Notes: generated from the sequence alone by a model not told the origin. Positions 43,429 to 52,699 are shown, counted from the stretch's first letter. The stretch: 64,000 nucleotides of DNA from Arcobacter siniprincipis (GCF_048571125.1 NZ_CP182343.1:1364001-1428000), one strand, 5' to 3'. Numbers and translations are program-made.

Positions 43429-43433
43429 AGTTT

Positions 43434-44558
43434 ATGAGTGAACTAAAATTAAAAGACTTATATGATGGATTTAGAGATCCAAAAACAATAAAAGCACTTA
43501 AAAAGCTAATAGACAAAGAGGCACAAAAACTAAATAGAGATATAAACATTATGGAAGTATGTGGTGGTCATACCCATACTATTATGAAGTATGGACTTCC
43601 TCAACTTCTTCCTTCAAATATAAACTTTGTACATGGTCCGGGTTGTCCTGTATGCGTTATGCCAAAAGAGAGAATAGACCATGCTTATATACTAAGCTTA
43701 CAAGAAGATGTAATACTTGTAACACTAGGTGATATGATAAAGGTACCAGGAAGTCGTGGAAGCTTACAAGATGCTAGAAGTAAAGGTGCAGATGTAAGAT
43801 TTGTATATTCACCTTTAGATACTATAAAAATAGCAAATGAAAATCCAAATAAAAAGATTATCTTTTTTGCAATAGGCTTTGAAACAACTACTCCAATGAC
43901 AGCAGCACTATTGGAGCATGTAACTAAGAGTGAAGTAAAGAATATATTATTTCATATAAACCATATAACAGTACCAGAACCTATGAGGGCATTACTTGAT
44001 AGTAGTGATTGTAAAATAGATGCATTTATAGGACCTTCACATGTAAGTGTAATAACTGGCTCTAAGATATATGAAGAGTTTGTAGTGGATTATAAAAAGC
44101 CAGTAGTAGTAAGTGGCTTTGAACCAGTAGATGTAATGCAATCAATTCTATCTATTATAAAACAGTTCAACGAAAACAGATGTGACTTAGAACTACAATA
44201 CTCAAGAGCAGTAACATATGATGGAAACTTAAGAGCTCAAGAGTTAAATAATAAGTTCTTTACAAAAGCAGAACAGTTTAGATGGAGAGGTTTAGGGGAT
44301 ATCAAAGATTCATCATATAAGTTAAGAGATGAGTATGCTTCTATAGATGCAGAATTAATATATAAAGATATCTTACCAAATGAAAAGATAGATGACCATA
44401 AGCTTTGTATCTGTGGAAGTATTATGAGAGGTGTAGCCAAACCAAATGATTGTAAAGTATTTGGAACAGCCTGTAAGCCAAGTAGCCCGTTAGGGTCTTG
44501 TATGGTGAGCTCAGAAGGTGCATGTAGTGCATACTACAAATACGGAAATCTACTATAG
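43434..44558 (+). CDS. hypD: Hydrogenase assembly protein HypD
   Basis: A 374-residue HypD with EVCGGHTHTIMKYG, HGPGCPVCVMP and the C-terminal cysteine set for the [4Fe-4S] cluster (CICGSIMRG, CKVFGTACKPSSPLGSC, EGACSAYY). It forms the HypCD scaffold where the iron, CN and CO are put together. Its last codons and TAG stop lie inside the left arm of a 147-base palindromic element. Confidence 0.96.
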   Translation: MSELKLKDLYDGFRDPKTIKALKKLIDKEAQKLNRDINIMEVCGGHTHTIMKYGLPQLLPSNINFVHGPGCPVCVMPKERIDHAYILSLQEDVILVTLGDMIKVPGSRGSLQDARSKGADVRFVYSPLDTIKIANENPNKKIIFFAIGFETTTPMTAALLEHVTKSEVKNILFHINHITVPEPMRALLDSSDCKIDAFIGPSHVSVITGSKIYEEFVVDYKKPVVVSGFEPVDVMQSILSIIKQFNENRCDLELQYSRAVTYDGNLRAQELNNKFFTKAEQFRWRGLGDIKDSSYKLRDEYASIDAELIYKDILPNEKIDDHKLCICGSIMRGVAKPNDCKVFGTACKPSSPLGSCMVSSEGACSAYYKYGNLL

Positions 44559-44698
44559 GGATATTAGGATTCATCTTTTGTTCAATTTCATCGTTGAATC
44601 TAAAAATTTAGATACTCACTTACTATTGTAAGCTCCTACCTAAATTTTTATCTCCGCCTTGAACTAGAACAAAATCTAAAACCTAATATCCCTATAGT
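44552..44698. repeat. Nested palindromic element between hypD and the VF530 gene
   Basis: A 147-base element with nested complementary arms: outer 17-base perfect arms (44552-44568 / 44682-44698), then TTTTGTTC / GAACAAAA (44576-44583 / 44667-44674), then 11-base arms (44601-44611 / 44640-44650), and a central hairpin CTTAC-TATT-GTAAG (44619-44632). Arm spacing is symmetric, with 7-base internal loops outside. It could be a MITE-like or REP-like repeat, or a structured RNA. No other copy occurs in the window. It separates hypBCD from the VF530, Fic and hypE genes. Confidence 0.7.
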
Positions 44699-44746
44699 TT
44701 GTAAGTATAATTAATAAGAAGTAAAAATATATAGCAGGAAATATAA

Positions 44747-44992
44747 ATGGCGACTACATCAGAAAATAGGAATGAAAACAAAAATAATCCACTTCATGGC
44801 GTAAAACTACAAGATATCTTAGAATATCTTGTGAAGAATTTTGGATTTAATAGTTTAGGTAATCGTATTAATATTAAATGCTTTTTAGTAGACCCATCTA
44901 TTAACTCAAGTTTGAAGTTTCTTAGAAAAACTCCATGGGCAAGAACAAAAGTAGAAGAATTATATTTAAAAACTAAAGCAGATAATAAGTAG
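44747..44992 (+). CDS. VF530 family (DUF2132) protein
   Basis: An 81-residue protein. NPLHGVKLQDILEYLV, then CFLVDPSINSSLKFLRKTPW and ARTKVEELY, match the small VF530/DUF2132 family, which has a DNA-binding-like fold but no proven role. It is followed by the RhuM-Fic gene after four bases. Both lie between hypD and hypE and have no known part in hydrogenase assembly, suggesting insertion into the hyp cluster. Confidence 0.82.
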   Translation: MATTSENRNENKNNPLHGVKLQDILEYLVKNFGFNSLGNRINIKCFLVDPSINSSLKFLRKTPWARTKVEELYLKTKADNK

Positions 44993-44996
44993 GGCT

Positions 44997-45995
44997 ATGA
45001 TGAATAACATAATAATCTATGAAGATGGTAATGTTGAGTTATCAACTAAAGTTGAGAATGATACTTTATGGTTATCTCAAAAACAATTATGTGAACTATT
45101 TGAAAGAGATAAATCTGTTATTTCAAGACATATTAGAAATATTTTTAAAGATGAAGAACTTGATAAAGATTTAACTGTTGCAAAAAATGCAACAGTTCAA
45201 AAAGAAGGAACAAGAGAAGTCTTACGGGAGGTAGAATATTATAACCTTGATATGATTATATCTGTTGGGTATAGAATAAATTCAAAAAAAGCAACTCAAT
45301 TTAGACAGTGGGCAACAAAAGTATTAAAACAATACTTGATAAATGGCTATGCTTTAAATAAAGATAGATTACAAAAACAAAAACTTGATGAACTAGATAA
45401 AACACTTCAACTTATAAAAAGTAATATAGAATCTAAAGAGTTAAATAGTGAAGTATCTAAAGGGTTTGTTGAGATTATTTCAACTTATGCAAAGAGTTGG
45501 GCTTTACTTCAAGGATATGATGAAGAAAGTTTACAAGAAGTTGTTGCAGATAAAGAGCAAAAATTTATACTTGATTATGAAGAAGTAAAAGAGGCAATAG
45601 TAGAGTTTAAAAAAGCTTTAATATTAAAAGGTGAAGCTACTGAGCTTTTTGGAAAAGAAAAAGCAGATGAATTAAAAGGAAATCTTTTAAGTATTTATCA
45701 AACTTTTGGTGGAGTTGAACTCTTACCATCAATAGAGCAAAAAGCTTCAAATTTACTTTACTATATTATAAAAGGGCATCCCTTTAACGATGGTAATAAA
45801 AGAATAGGTGCATATTTATTTATACTGTTCTTATCTAAAAATAACTCTCTATATAAATCAAATGGCGAATTGAAAATAAATGATAATGCTTTGGCTTCTT
45901 TAGCACTTTTAGTGGCTACAAGTAAACCTGAACAAAAAGATATTATTATAAAACTAATTATGAATATACTTTATGAGGAAAATATTAATGACTAA
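44997..45995 (+). CDS. RhuM-Fic/Doc domain protein
   Basis: A 332-residue two-domain protein. The N-terminal part (about 1-120) matches the RhuM family (LWLSQKQLCELFERDKSVISRHI, then YYNLDMIISVGYRI and FRQWATKVLKQYL). The C-terminal domain is Fic/Doc with HPFNDGNKRIGAYLF (catalytic His261). The GNK form without the second Arg is closer to Doc kinases than to AMP-transferring Fic proteins. Two start codons (44997, 45000) are in tandem. No separate antitoxin gene is evident, although the VF530 gene is adjacent. Its last 8 bases overlap the hypE start (ATGACTAA), so hypE translation depends on this gene's. Confidence 0.85.
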   Translation: MMNNIIIYEDGNVELSTKVENDTLWLSQKQLCELFERDKSVISRHIRNIFKDEELDKDLTVAKNATVQKEGTREVLREVEYYNLDMIISVGYRINSKKATQFRQWATKVLKQYLINGYALNKDRLQKQKLDELDKTLQLIKSNIESKELNSEVSKGFVEIISTYAKSWALLQGYDEESLQEVVADKEQKFILDYEEVKEAIVEFKKALILKGEATELFGKEKADELKGNLLSIYQTFGGVELLPSIEQKASNLLYYIIKGHPFNDGNKRIGAYLFILFLSKNNSLYKSNGELKINDNALASLALLVATSKPEQKDIIIKLIMNILYEENIND

Positions 45996-46986
45996 AACAA
46001 TAACACTAGCACATGGTAATGGTGGGCAAGAGAATAATGAGCTTATTACTGAAGTTTTTTATAAGGCTTTTAAAAATGATATTCTAAGTAAGAGTGAAGA
46101 CGCTGCTGTTATTCAAGATGGTACTTTGGCTTTTTCTACTGATAGTTTTACGGTTAGTCCTATAGAGTTTCCAGGGGCTGATATTGGTAAACTTGCTATT
46201 TGTGGTACTTGTAATGATTTAGCCATGATGGGTGCCAAGCCTAAGTATCTTACTTGCTCTGTTATTCTTGAAGAGGGTTTTGATGTTGATACTTTGAATA
46301 GAATAGTAAGTAGTATGCAAAAAGAGCTTGAGGTAAATGGTGCTATTGTTGTAAGTGGAGATACTAAAGTTGTGCCAAGAGGAAGTGTTGATAAGATATT
46401 TATAAATACTACTGGTATTGGACAGATAGAACAAAAAGGTATCTCTTCTAATAGTATTCAAGAAGAAGATGTAATTATCGTATCAAATTCTATAGGAAAA
46501 CATGGAGCGACTATTTTTGCAGCTAGGGAAGGAATTGACTTTTCTACTAGTTTAAAATCTGATTGTGCTTCTCTTTGGCCTGTTGTTAAGAAGCTGATTG
46601 ATTCTGGTATTAAAATTAGAGCTTTAAGAGATGCTACTAGAGGTGGTGTTAGTGCTGTATTAAATGAGTGGGCAAAACAATCTGATATTTGTATCGAAAT
46701 AGAAGAAGAAAAAATACCTGTATGCGATGAGGTAAGTGGTATTTGTGAAATGTTAGGTTTTGAAGCTCTAAGTTTAGCAAATGAAGGTACTTTTGTGATG
46801 GCTATTTCAAAAGATCAAGTTGATAGTGCTTTAGAAGTTTTAAAATTGTGTGAGACTTCAACTGAGGCAGCTGTAATTGGAAAAGTTACTTCTAGACATA
46901 AGCATAAAGTAGTTTTAAATACGGCTTGGGGAACACAAAGATTTATTGATTTACCAACTGGTGAATTGTTACCAAGAATCTGTTAA
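45988..46986 (+). CDS. hypE: Hydrogenase maturation protein HypE
   Basis: A 332-residue HypE from ATG at 45988; GAGGAAAA precedes it, and an earlier in-frame start at 45973 is not needed. It begins TKTITLAHGNGG with the family's ATP-binding start, has AFSTDSFTVSPIEFPGADIG, and ends in PRIC, whose Cys receives the carbamoyl group from HypF and is dehydrated to cyanide. The start lies within the RhuM-Fic gene. Three hairpins separate it from hypA. Confidence 0.96.
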   Translation: MTKTITLAHGNGGQENNELITEVFYKAFKNDILSKSEDAAVIQDGTLAFSTDSFTVSPIEFPGADIGKLAICGTCNDLAMMGAKPKYLTCSVILEEGFDVDTLNRIVSSMQKELEVNGAIVVSGDTKVVPRGSVDKIFINTTGIGQIEQKGISSNSIQEEDVIIVSNSIGKHGATIFAAREGIDFSTSLKSDCASLWPVVKKLIDSGIKIRALRDATRGGVSAVLNEWAKQSDICIEIEEEKIPVCDEVSGICEMLGFEALSLANEGTFVMAISKDQVDSALEVLKLCETSTEAAVIGKVTSRHKHKVVLNTAWGTQRFIDLPTGELLPRIC

Positions 46987-47003
46987 GTACAACTCGTTGT
47001 ACT
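46986..47003 (+). other. Hairpin after hypE
   Basis: AGTACAAC and GTTGTACT are perfectly complementary across TC, beginning at the hypE stop. A T-run is lacking, so it is more likely an mRNA end or spacer structure than a terminator. A second imperfect hairpin (about 47020-47053) and the hypA leader hairpin follow. Confidence 0.5.
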
Positions 47004-47071
47004 CTTTAGGGTTTGCTTCTTTAAAAGGAATTTATTCCCTTTGTTAAAAGAAGTTAAAAAATATATAGGTC

Positions 47072-47098
47072 CCTTTTTAAATGGGACATTTAAAAAGG
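47072..47098 (+). promoter_or_regulatory. Hairpin masking the hypA ribosome site
   Basis: Perfect 11-base arms CCTTTTTAAAT and ATTTAAAAAGG enclose GGGAC. The 3' arm contains the AAGG of the hypA Shine-Dalgarno site (AAAAAGGAA, ending seven bases before the TTG start), so folding would hide it. This may lower or regulate HypA synthesis. Confidence 0.55.
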
Positions 47099-47106
47099 AA
47101 TAAAAA

Positions 47107-47448
47107 TTGCATGAATATTCAATTGTTCAATCACTCTTAGAAAGTTGTGAAGAACACGCAAAAGCTAATAATGCCACAAAAGTTACTAAAGTAATAGTAA
47201 AAATAGGTATTCTAAGTGGAGTTGAACCTGATTTACTTCAAACTGCATTTGATACATTTAAAGAAAAAACAATATGTGATGAATGTGAGTTTATTATAAA
47301 TAAACAAAAAATAGTCATAGAATGTCAAGACTGTAAAGAAGAATCAATTTTGAAAAAAAATGAATTTACTTGTCCTAAATGTGATTCTTCGAATATACGA
47401 ATATTAGATGGAGAAGATATGTACTTAATGTCCCTTGAAATGAATTAA
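47107..47448 (+). CDS. hypA: Hydrogenase nickel-incorporation protein HypA
   Basis: A 113-residue HypA. The start must be TTG at 47107 because HypA needs His as residue 2 for nickel binding (MHEYSIVQSLLE), and the nearby ATG is out of frame. The zinc site is CQDC with CPKC. It passes nickel to the large subunits with HypB, and in related bacteria it also serves urease. The ribosome site is inside a stable hairpin. It is the last hyp gene; a diguanylate cyclase follows after about 90 bases. Confidence 0.95.
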   Translation: MHEYSIVQSLLESCEEHAKANNATKVTKVIVKIGILSGVEPDLLQTAFDTFKEKTICDECEFIINKQKIVIECQDCKEESILKKNEFTCPKCDSSNIRILDGEDMYLMSLEMN

Positions 47449-47539
47449 CTTAAAACTAAAAATTAATTTTCAGTAATAGATAAAAATTAAAAATTAAAAT
47501 AATAATATAGTGATATTAACCTTAGTCTAAGGCATATTA

Positions 47540-49435
47540 ATGAAAAAGACAACATTAAAAGAGATAATTTATAAAAATTATCTTAAAACAACTTTATCCT
47601 CTATCTTTTTTATTGAGTTAGTTTTGTTAATTTTATATTTTTATGCTAATAATAATATTTTAGAAAAAAGTAAAAACTTAGTTTTAAAAGATCTCAAAGA
47701 GAGTGTTAATGAAAGAATTATTTTTATTAAAAAGGATATTAATACTTCTTTTAAAAATATAGAAACCAATCTAAAATATTTGCAAAATGAACAACAAAAT
47801 TTTTTTGAAGAAATTAATAATATAAAAAATGATAATAATGTTGAATTTAAACATACTACAAATGGTGCTTACTATAAAAGTATTGATAATGGAGGCTCTT
47901 CGGTTTGGGTTAAAAAAATAGCAAATCTAACAGATAATCTAAAAATTGAACTAAATAAAACTGAATTATTAGATAATAATTTAAAAACAAGTGTTGTAAA
48001 TAATGAACTAGTAGTAGCTGCATACTATAATTCAAGATATAATTATTCAAGATATTACCCTTTTATAAAAGATGTATATAATGTTATTTCAGATGATACA
48101 AAAGTAGAAGATTACACTTTTTATTATAATGCAGATTTAAAAAATAATCCCCAAAAAAAAGTTGTTTGGACAGATGTATATTTAGACCCGGCAGGATTAG
48201 GCTGGATGATCAGTGCACTTGTTCCTATTTATAGAGATAATATATTAGAAGGAGTAACTGGACTTGATATAACTATTAATAAAATTATTGAGAATTTTCT
48301 TAATTTTAAAATTCCATATAATGGTTCAACTTTTTTGATTGACAAAGATTTAAATATTATTGCAATGGATGAAAAAATAAAAAATGAGTTTAAGATTGAA
48401 AACTTTAATGAGTATAAATACTTAAAAAATAAAAAGATATTACATACAATCTTTAGAAAAGAAAAAGAGTCTTTATTTTTTAAAGACAAAGATTTATGTA
48501 ATATTTTAGAAAATATTGTTACTAATAAAAAATATAAATATGAATTTAATAAAAATGGTGAAAAGTATTTTATTTTTTCAAATAAAGTTGATAAGTTGCC
48601 TTGGTATACGATCACATTAGTTAAAGAATCCAATGTGTTGAAGGGTGTAGAAAATTTAAAAGAAGAATATATTCATTTAGGTATTATAATTATTGCATTT
48701 ATTGTAGTATTTTATTTTTTATTTTTTATTTATTTATATAAAAAAGCAAATGATTTTGTTTTATTGGTAAATTCTCCAATATTAAAAATAATTAATATGA
48801 CAAAATTTCTTGGAAGTAAAAAAACTGAAGTATCTCTAGAAAATTGTGGAATTATTGAAATTGATAAATTGAGTGAAAATTTTAATAATCTTGCAAAAGA
48901 GTTAGACATAAGAACAAAAGAGTTAATAAATGCAGAAGCTAGTAGGGCTTTTCATGAAAAACTATCAAATACAGATGCTTTGACAAAAGTTTATAATAGA
49001 AGATTCTTAGAAGATTTTTCAAAAAAATATTTTGAAATAATTAAAAGAGAAAAAACTACTTTGTCTATATTAATAATTGATATTGATGATTTTAAAAGTA
49101 TAAATGATAATTATGGACATGAAGCAGGTGATGAAGTATTATTAGGCTTAGTAGAAATTTTACAAAATAAAATTAGAGAAAACGATTTTATCGTAAGGCT
49201 TGGTGGTGATGAGTTTTTAGTGCTTTTACCAAATTCTGATATTCAAGGAGCAAAAATAGTAGCAGAAAAATTAATTAAATCTATATGTGAATCTAAAAAT
49301 GAGTATAAACGATTTACAGTAAGTATTGGTAGTGCTGAATATAATTTTGAAGATAAAGATATTAATTGTCTAATACGAAGAGCTGATGAAGAATTATACA
49401 AAGCAAAAAAATCTGGTAAAAATCAATTATCTTAG
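47540..49435 (+). CDS. Membrane diguanylate cyclase with periplasmic sensor domain
   Basis: A 631-residue protein with a transmembrane segment near 15-35, a long periplasmic region (about 40-370) of the Cache type (SSVWVKKIANLT, VWTDVYLDPAGLGWM, EGVTGLDITINKIIENF), a second membrane segment near 377-400, a linker helix and a GGDEF domain. The active site is RLGGDEF (GGDEF 555-559), with RxxD five residues before it, the c-di-GMP inhibition site. It makes c-di-GMP in response to an external ligand that cannot be named. It has its own gap before livK. Confidence 0.88.
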   Translation: MKKTTLKEIIYKNYLKTTLSSIFFIELVLLILYFYANNNILEKSKNLVLKDLKESVNERIIFIKKDINTSFKNIETNLKYLQNEQQNFFEEINNIKNDNNVEFKHTTNGAYYKSIDNGGSSVWVKKIANLTDNLKIELNKTELLDNNLKTSVVNNELVVAAYYNSRYNYSRYYPFIKDVYNVISDDTKVEDYTFYYNADLKNNPQKKVVWTDVYLDPAGLGWMISALVPIYRDNILEGVTGLDITINKIIENFLNFKIPYNGSTFLIDKDLNIIAMDEKIKNEFKIENFNEYKYLKNKKILHTIFRKEKESLFFKDKDLCNILENIVTNKKYKYEFNKNGEKYFIFSNKVDKLPWYTITLVKESNVLKGVENLKEEYIHLGIIIIAFIVVFYFLFFIYLYKKANDFVLLVNSPILKIINMTKFLGSKKTEVSLENCGIIEIDKLSENFNNLAKELDIRTKELINAEASRAFHEKLSNTDALTKVYNRRFLEDFSKKYFEIIKREKTTLSILIIDIDDFKSINDNYGHEAGDEVLLGLVEILQNKIRENDFIVRLGGDEFLVLLPNSDIQGAKIVAEKLIKSICESKNEYKRFTVSIGSAEYNFEDKDINCLIRRADEELYKAKKSGKNQLS

Positions 49436-49509
49436 ATTTTTAATTATGTATATTTATATATTTAAACTATAATATAGTATAGTAATCAATTAAAAAATGG
49501 GAGAGTAAT

Positions 49510-50637
49510 ATGAATATATCGAAAAAAATTTTAGGTCTTAGTGTTGCTACACTTTTATCTTGTAGTTCACTTTTAAGTGCTAAAGAGATTAAAATTGGAG
49601 CGGTTATGCCTATGTCTGGACCTCTTGCAGCTTATGGGCAAGTTACAGATCTTGGCGTTAAATTAGCACATAAACTACAACCAAAATTAAAAAATGGTGA
49701 TACTATAAAAATAGTATTATTAGATAATAAAGGTGATAAAGTTGAAACGGCAAATGCTACAACTAGATTAATTTCATCTGATAAGGTTGTTGCTATTTTA
49801 GGAGCTTTAACTTCTACTAACACTGCACAAACAATTGCTATTGCTGATAAGAAAAAAGTACCAGTTATTGCAGCAGTTGCAACAAATGATAAATTAACTG
49901 CAAAAAGAGAATTTGCAAATAGAGTTTGTTTTACTGACTCTTTTCAAGGTGAAGTTGTTGCAAATTATGCAATATCACAAGGATATAAAACTGCTGTTGT
50001 AGTTGTGGACCAAGCACAAGTTTATTCTTTAGGTCTTTCTAAAGCTTTCCAAAATGCATTTAAAGCAAAAGGTGGAAAAATTGTTAAAAAAATCAAAATT
50101 ACTTCAGGTGACAAAGATTTTAAAGCTGTAGTTTCACAAATCAAACAAATAAACCCAGACTTTATGTTTTTACCTTTATATCATCCAGAAGCTTCTATGA
50201 TTGCTAGACAATCTAAACAATTAGGATTAGATAAACCAATGTTTAGTGGAGATGGTGTTGCAAATCAAACATTTATTGATTTAGGTGGAGATTCTATTGA
50301 AGGGTATATGTTTACAGACTTTTTTGATTATGCAAATCCTCCATCAAAAACTTCAGCTGATTTTGTAGCTTTTCATACAAAAGAGACTGGTGATAAAGAA
50401 ATGAACTCTTTTTCTGCTTTAGGTGCAGATACATACAATATTTTAATTGATGCAATGAATAGATGTGAAGACCCTACAGATTCTATTTGTATTAATAATG
50501 AAATTAAAAAAACAACTGATTTTGATGGTGTATCTGGAAAAATTACAATTGATAAAGATGGTAATGCAACTAGATCTGCTGTTATTAAAGAGATTAAAAA
50601 TGGAAAAGCTGTATTTAAAGCAACTGTAAATCCATAA
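49510..50637 (+). CDS. livK: Branched-chain amino acid ABC transporter, periplasmic binding protein
   Basis: A 375-residue periplasmic binding protein of the LivK/LivJ type with a signal peptide ending LLSA before KEIKIGAVMPMSGPLAAYGQ. GAGAG precedes the start. It binds a branched-chain or similar amino acid for the LivHMGF importer. A strong hairpin after it probably stops most transcripts so that more binding protein than membrane components is made. Related proteins bind amides or urea, so the ligand is not certain. Confidence 0.88.
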   Translation: MNISKKILGLSVATLLSCSSLLSAKEIKIGAVMPMSGPLAAYGQVTDLGVKLAHKLQPKLKNGDTIKIVLLDNKGDKVETANATTRLISSDKVVAILGALTSTNTAQTIAIADKKKVPVIAAVATNDKLTAKREFANRVCFTDSFQGEVVANYAISQGYKTAVVVVDQAQVYSLGLSKAFQNAFKAKGGKIVKKIKITSGDKDFKAVVSQIKQINPDFMFLPLYHPEASMIARQSKQLGLDKPMFSGDGVANQTFIDLGGDSIEGYMFTDFFDYANPPSKTSADFVAFHTKETGDKEMNSFSALGADTYNILIDAMNRCEDPTDSICINNEIKKTTDFDGVSGKITIDKDGNATRSAVIKEIKNGKAVFKATVNP

Positions 50638-50660
50638 TTAAAATAAAAAGAAAATTAAAA

Positions 50661-50689
50661 AAGTTTAGTCATAAGGCTAAACTTTTTTT
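50661..50689 (+). terminator. Attenuating terminator between livK and livH
   Basis: AAGTTTAG and CTAAACTT pair over an 8-base loop, followed by TTTTT. It lies in the 111-base gap after livK and would partly uncouple livK from livHMGF expression. Confidence 0.75.
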
Positions 50690-50760
50690 GTAATAGTAAA
50701 ATTAATTGGTGTTATTTTTATTATTGCAAAAAAAAGTATTAATATGAATTGGGAGATTTA

Positions 50761-51657
50761 ATGGATATATTAACGTTTATGCAGCAGATGGTAAACGGTT
50801 TTAGTTTGGGTAGTATGTATGCCCTTATTGCGATTGGTTATACGATGGTTTATGGTGTGTTAAGATTGATAAATTTTGCACATGGTGATATTATGATGGT
50901 TGGAGCTTTTTTAGCTTATACTTTTATGGCAGTATTTGATTTACCTTTTCCTCTTACAGTACTTTTGGCAGTTACTTTATCTGCTGTACTTGGAATGCTA
51001 ATGGACAAAATTGCATATAAGCCATTAAGAGAAGCTCCAAAAATATCTTTACTTATTACTGCTATTGGAATATCTTTCTTTTTAGAAAATGCCTTTACTG
51101 TATTTGTAGGTGGAGTTCCTCGAGCTTTTCCTGTTCCTTCTTATATGGAACAAATATTTACAGTAGCTAATGTTACTTTTTCAGTTTCATCTATTACTGT
51201 TCCCCTTGTAACTTTGGTATTGCTTTTAGGGATTTTGTATGTTTTATATAGAACAAAATATGGTATGGCAATTAGAGCTTTATCTTTTGATATAAAAACA
51301 GTCAACTTAATGGGTATTGATGCTAATATGATTATATCTTTGGTATTTGCATTAGGTTCTGCTTTGGCTGCTGTTGGTGGAATATTTTGGGCTATAAATT
51401 ATCCTTCTGTTGAACCTATGATGGGGGTATTGGTTGGATTAAAAGCTTTTGCTGCTGCAGTTGTAGGAGGAATTGGCTCTGTTACGGGTGCTGTTTTAGG
51501 TGGATTTATTATTGGATTTACAGAAGTTGTAGTAATCGCATTTTTTCCTGAAATGGGTGGATATAAAGATGCTTTTGCTTTTGTATTTTTGATATTAGTA
51601 TTATTATTTAAACCTACTGGTATTATGGGTGAAGATTTAGAAAAGAGTAGGTTTTAA
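50761..51657 (+). CDS. livH: Branched-chain amino acid ABC transporter permease LivH
   Basis: A 298-residue permease with about eight membrane segments. The start is ATG at 50761, after GGGAG; a TTG at 50749 is inside the ribosome site. Family motifs include LRLINFAHGDIMMVGAF and KAFAAAVVGGIGSVTGAVLGG. It forms the channel with LivM, whose ATG follows the stop after one base. Confidence 0.9.
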   Translation: MDILTFMQQMVNGFSLGSMYALIAIGYTMVYGVLRLINFAHGDIMMVGAFLAYTFMAVFDLPFPLTVLLAVTLSAVLGMLMDKIAYKPLREAPKISLLITAIGISFFLENAFTVFVGGVPRAFPVPSYMEQIFTVANVTFSVSSITVPLVTLVLLLGILYVLYRTKYGMAIRALSFDIKTVNLMGIDANMIISLVFALGSALAAVGGIFWAINYPSVEPMMGVLVGLKAFAAAVVGGIGSVTGAVLGGFIIGFTEVVVIAFFPEMGGYKDAFAFVFLILVLLFKPTGIMGEDLEKSRF

Positions 51658-51658
51658 T

Positions 51659-52699
51659 ATGATAAACAATTCAATTTTTACAAAACAAAGAATTATTAAC
51701 CTAGGTATAATTATTACTGCCATTTGGTTTACTTGGTTTGCTCAACAGGTATTTGATGAATATACAGTAAGAATTATAAATAATGTTGCTATTTTTATTA
51801 TTCTTGCAGTTTCTTATAATTTAATAAATGGTGTTACTGGACAATTTTCATTAGAACCAAATGGTTTTGTTGCAATTGGTGCTTATGTTACAGCAATATT
51901 ATTAGTTGATAGTGAGGGTATGTTATATCAATATGATATTTCTGATCCATACCCATGGGTTCTAGCATTGCAAACTAATTTTCTCTGGGCTTTGATTTTA
52001 TCAGGTATTATTTCAGCACTTTTAGCGTTATCTTTATCTTTTCCTGTATTTAGAGTAAGAGGTGATTATCTTGCAATTGTTACTCTTGGATTTGGTTTTA
52101 TTATTAGAATTTTGGCTATTAATTCACCAGAAATTACAAATGGTTCTTTAGGAATAAATGATATTCCTCAATTCTCAAATTTATATTGGACAGGTGGAAT
52201 CGCTATTTTTGCAGTTTTAGCTATTTTAAATATAATTTATTCAAAATATGGTCGAGCTATGAAAGCAATTCGAGATGATGAAGATGCAGCAAGTGCTATG
52301 GGTATTAATACTTTTAAAATAAAAACATTGGCTTTTACTACATCAGCATTTTTTGAAGGTGTTGGTGGTGGACTATTAGCTGCACTATTAACATCAATCA
52401 GTCCAGATTTATTTACTTTCTTTTTTACTTTCCAATTATTAATTATCATAGTAATAGGTGGACTTGGAAGTACTACAGGAGCAATAATTGGTACGGTTAT
52501 GGTTATGGCTGGATTAGAATGGATGAGATTCTTAGATGAACCAATTAATTTTATGGGAATACATACAGATGGATTACCAGGGATGAGAATGGTTGTATTT
52601 GCCTTGATTTTAATTGTTGTAATGCTTTTTGCAAGAGAAGGTTTAATGGGAAAAAAAGAGTTAAAAGATTTATTTAAAAAGAAAAAGGCAAACAAATGA
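51659..52699 (+). CDS. livM: Branched-chain amino acid ABC transporter permease LivM
   Basis: A 346-residue permease. GQFSLEPNGFVAIGAYVTA and FRVRGDYLAIVTLGFGFIIR are typical LivM segments, and VIGGLGSTTGAIIGT is the conserved late motif. The stop overlaps livG by four bases. The charged C-terminus is Lys-rich. Confidence 0.9.
   Translation: MINNSIFTKQRIINLGIIITAIWFTWFAQQVFDEYTVRIINNVAIFIILAVSYNLINGVTGQFSLEPNGFVAIGAYVTAILLVDSEGMLYQYDISDPYPWVLALQTNFLWALILSGIISALLALSLSFPVFRVRGDYLAIVTLGFGFIIRILAINSPEITNGSLGINDIPQFSNLYWTGGIAIFAVLAILNIIYSKYGRAMKAIRDDEDAASAMGINTFKIKTLAFTTSAFFEGVGGGLLAALLTSISPDLFTFFFTFQLLIIIVIGGLGSTTGAIIGTVMVMAGLEWMRFLDEPINFMGIHTDGLPGMRMVVFALILIVVMLFAREGLMGKKELKDLFKKKKANK

Noticed and set aside
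47109..47122. ATGAATATTCA sequence at the hypA start, resembling the TGAA/TTCA palindromes
   Set aside because: These bases encode the conserved HypA N-terminus (HEYSI), so the match is explained by coding constraint.
49510..49600. Possible lipoprotein signal in LivK (cysteine in LLSCSS)
   Set aside because: The residues before the cysteine do not fit a lipobox, and a normal signal peptidase I site (LSA before KE) lies downstream.
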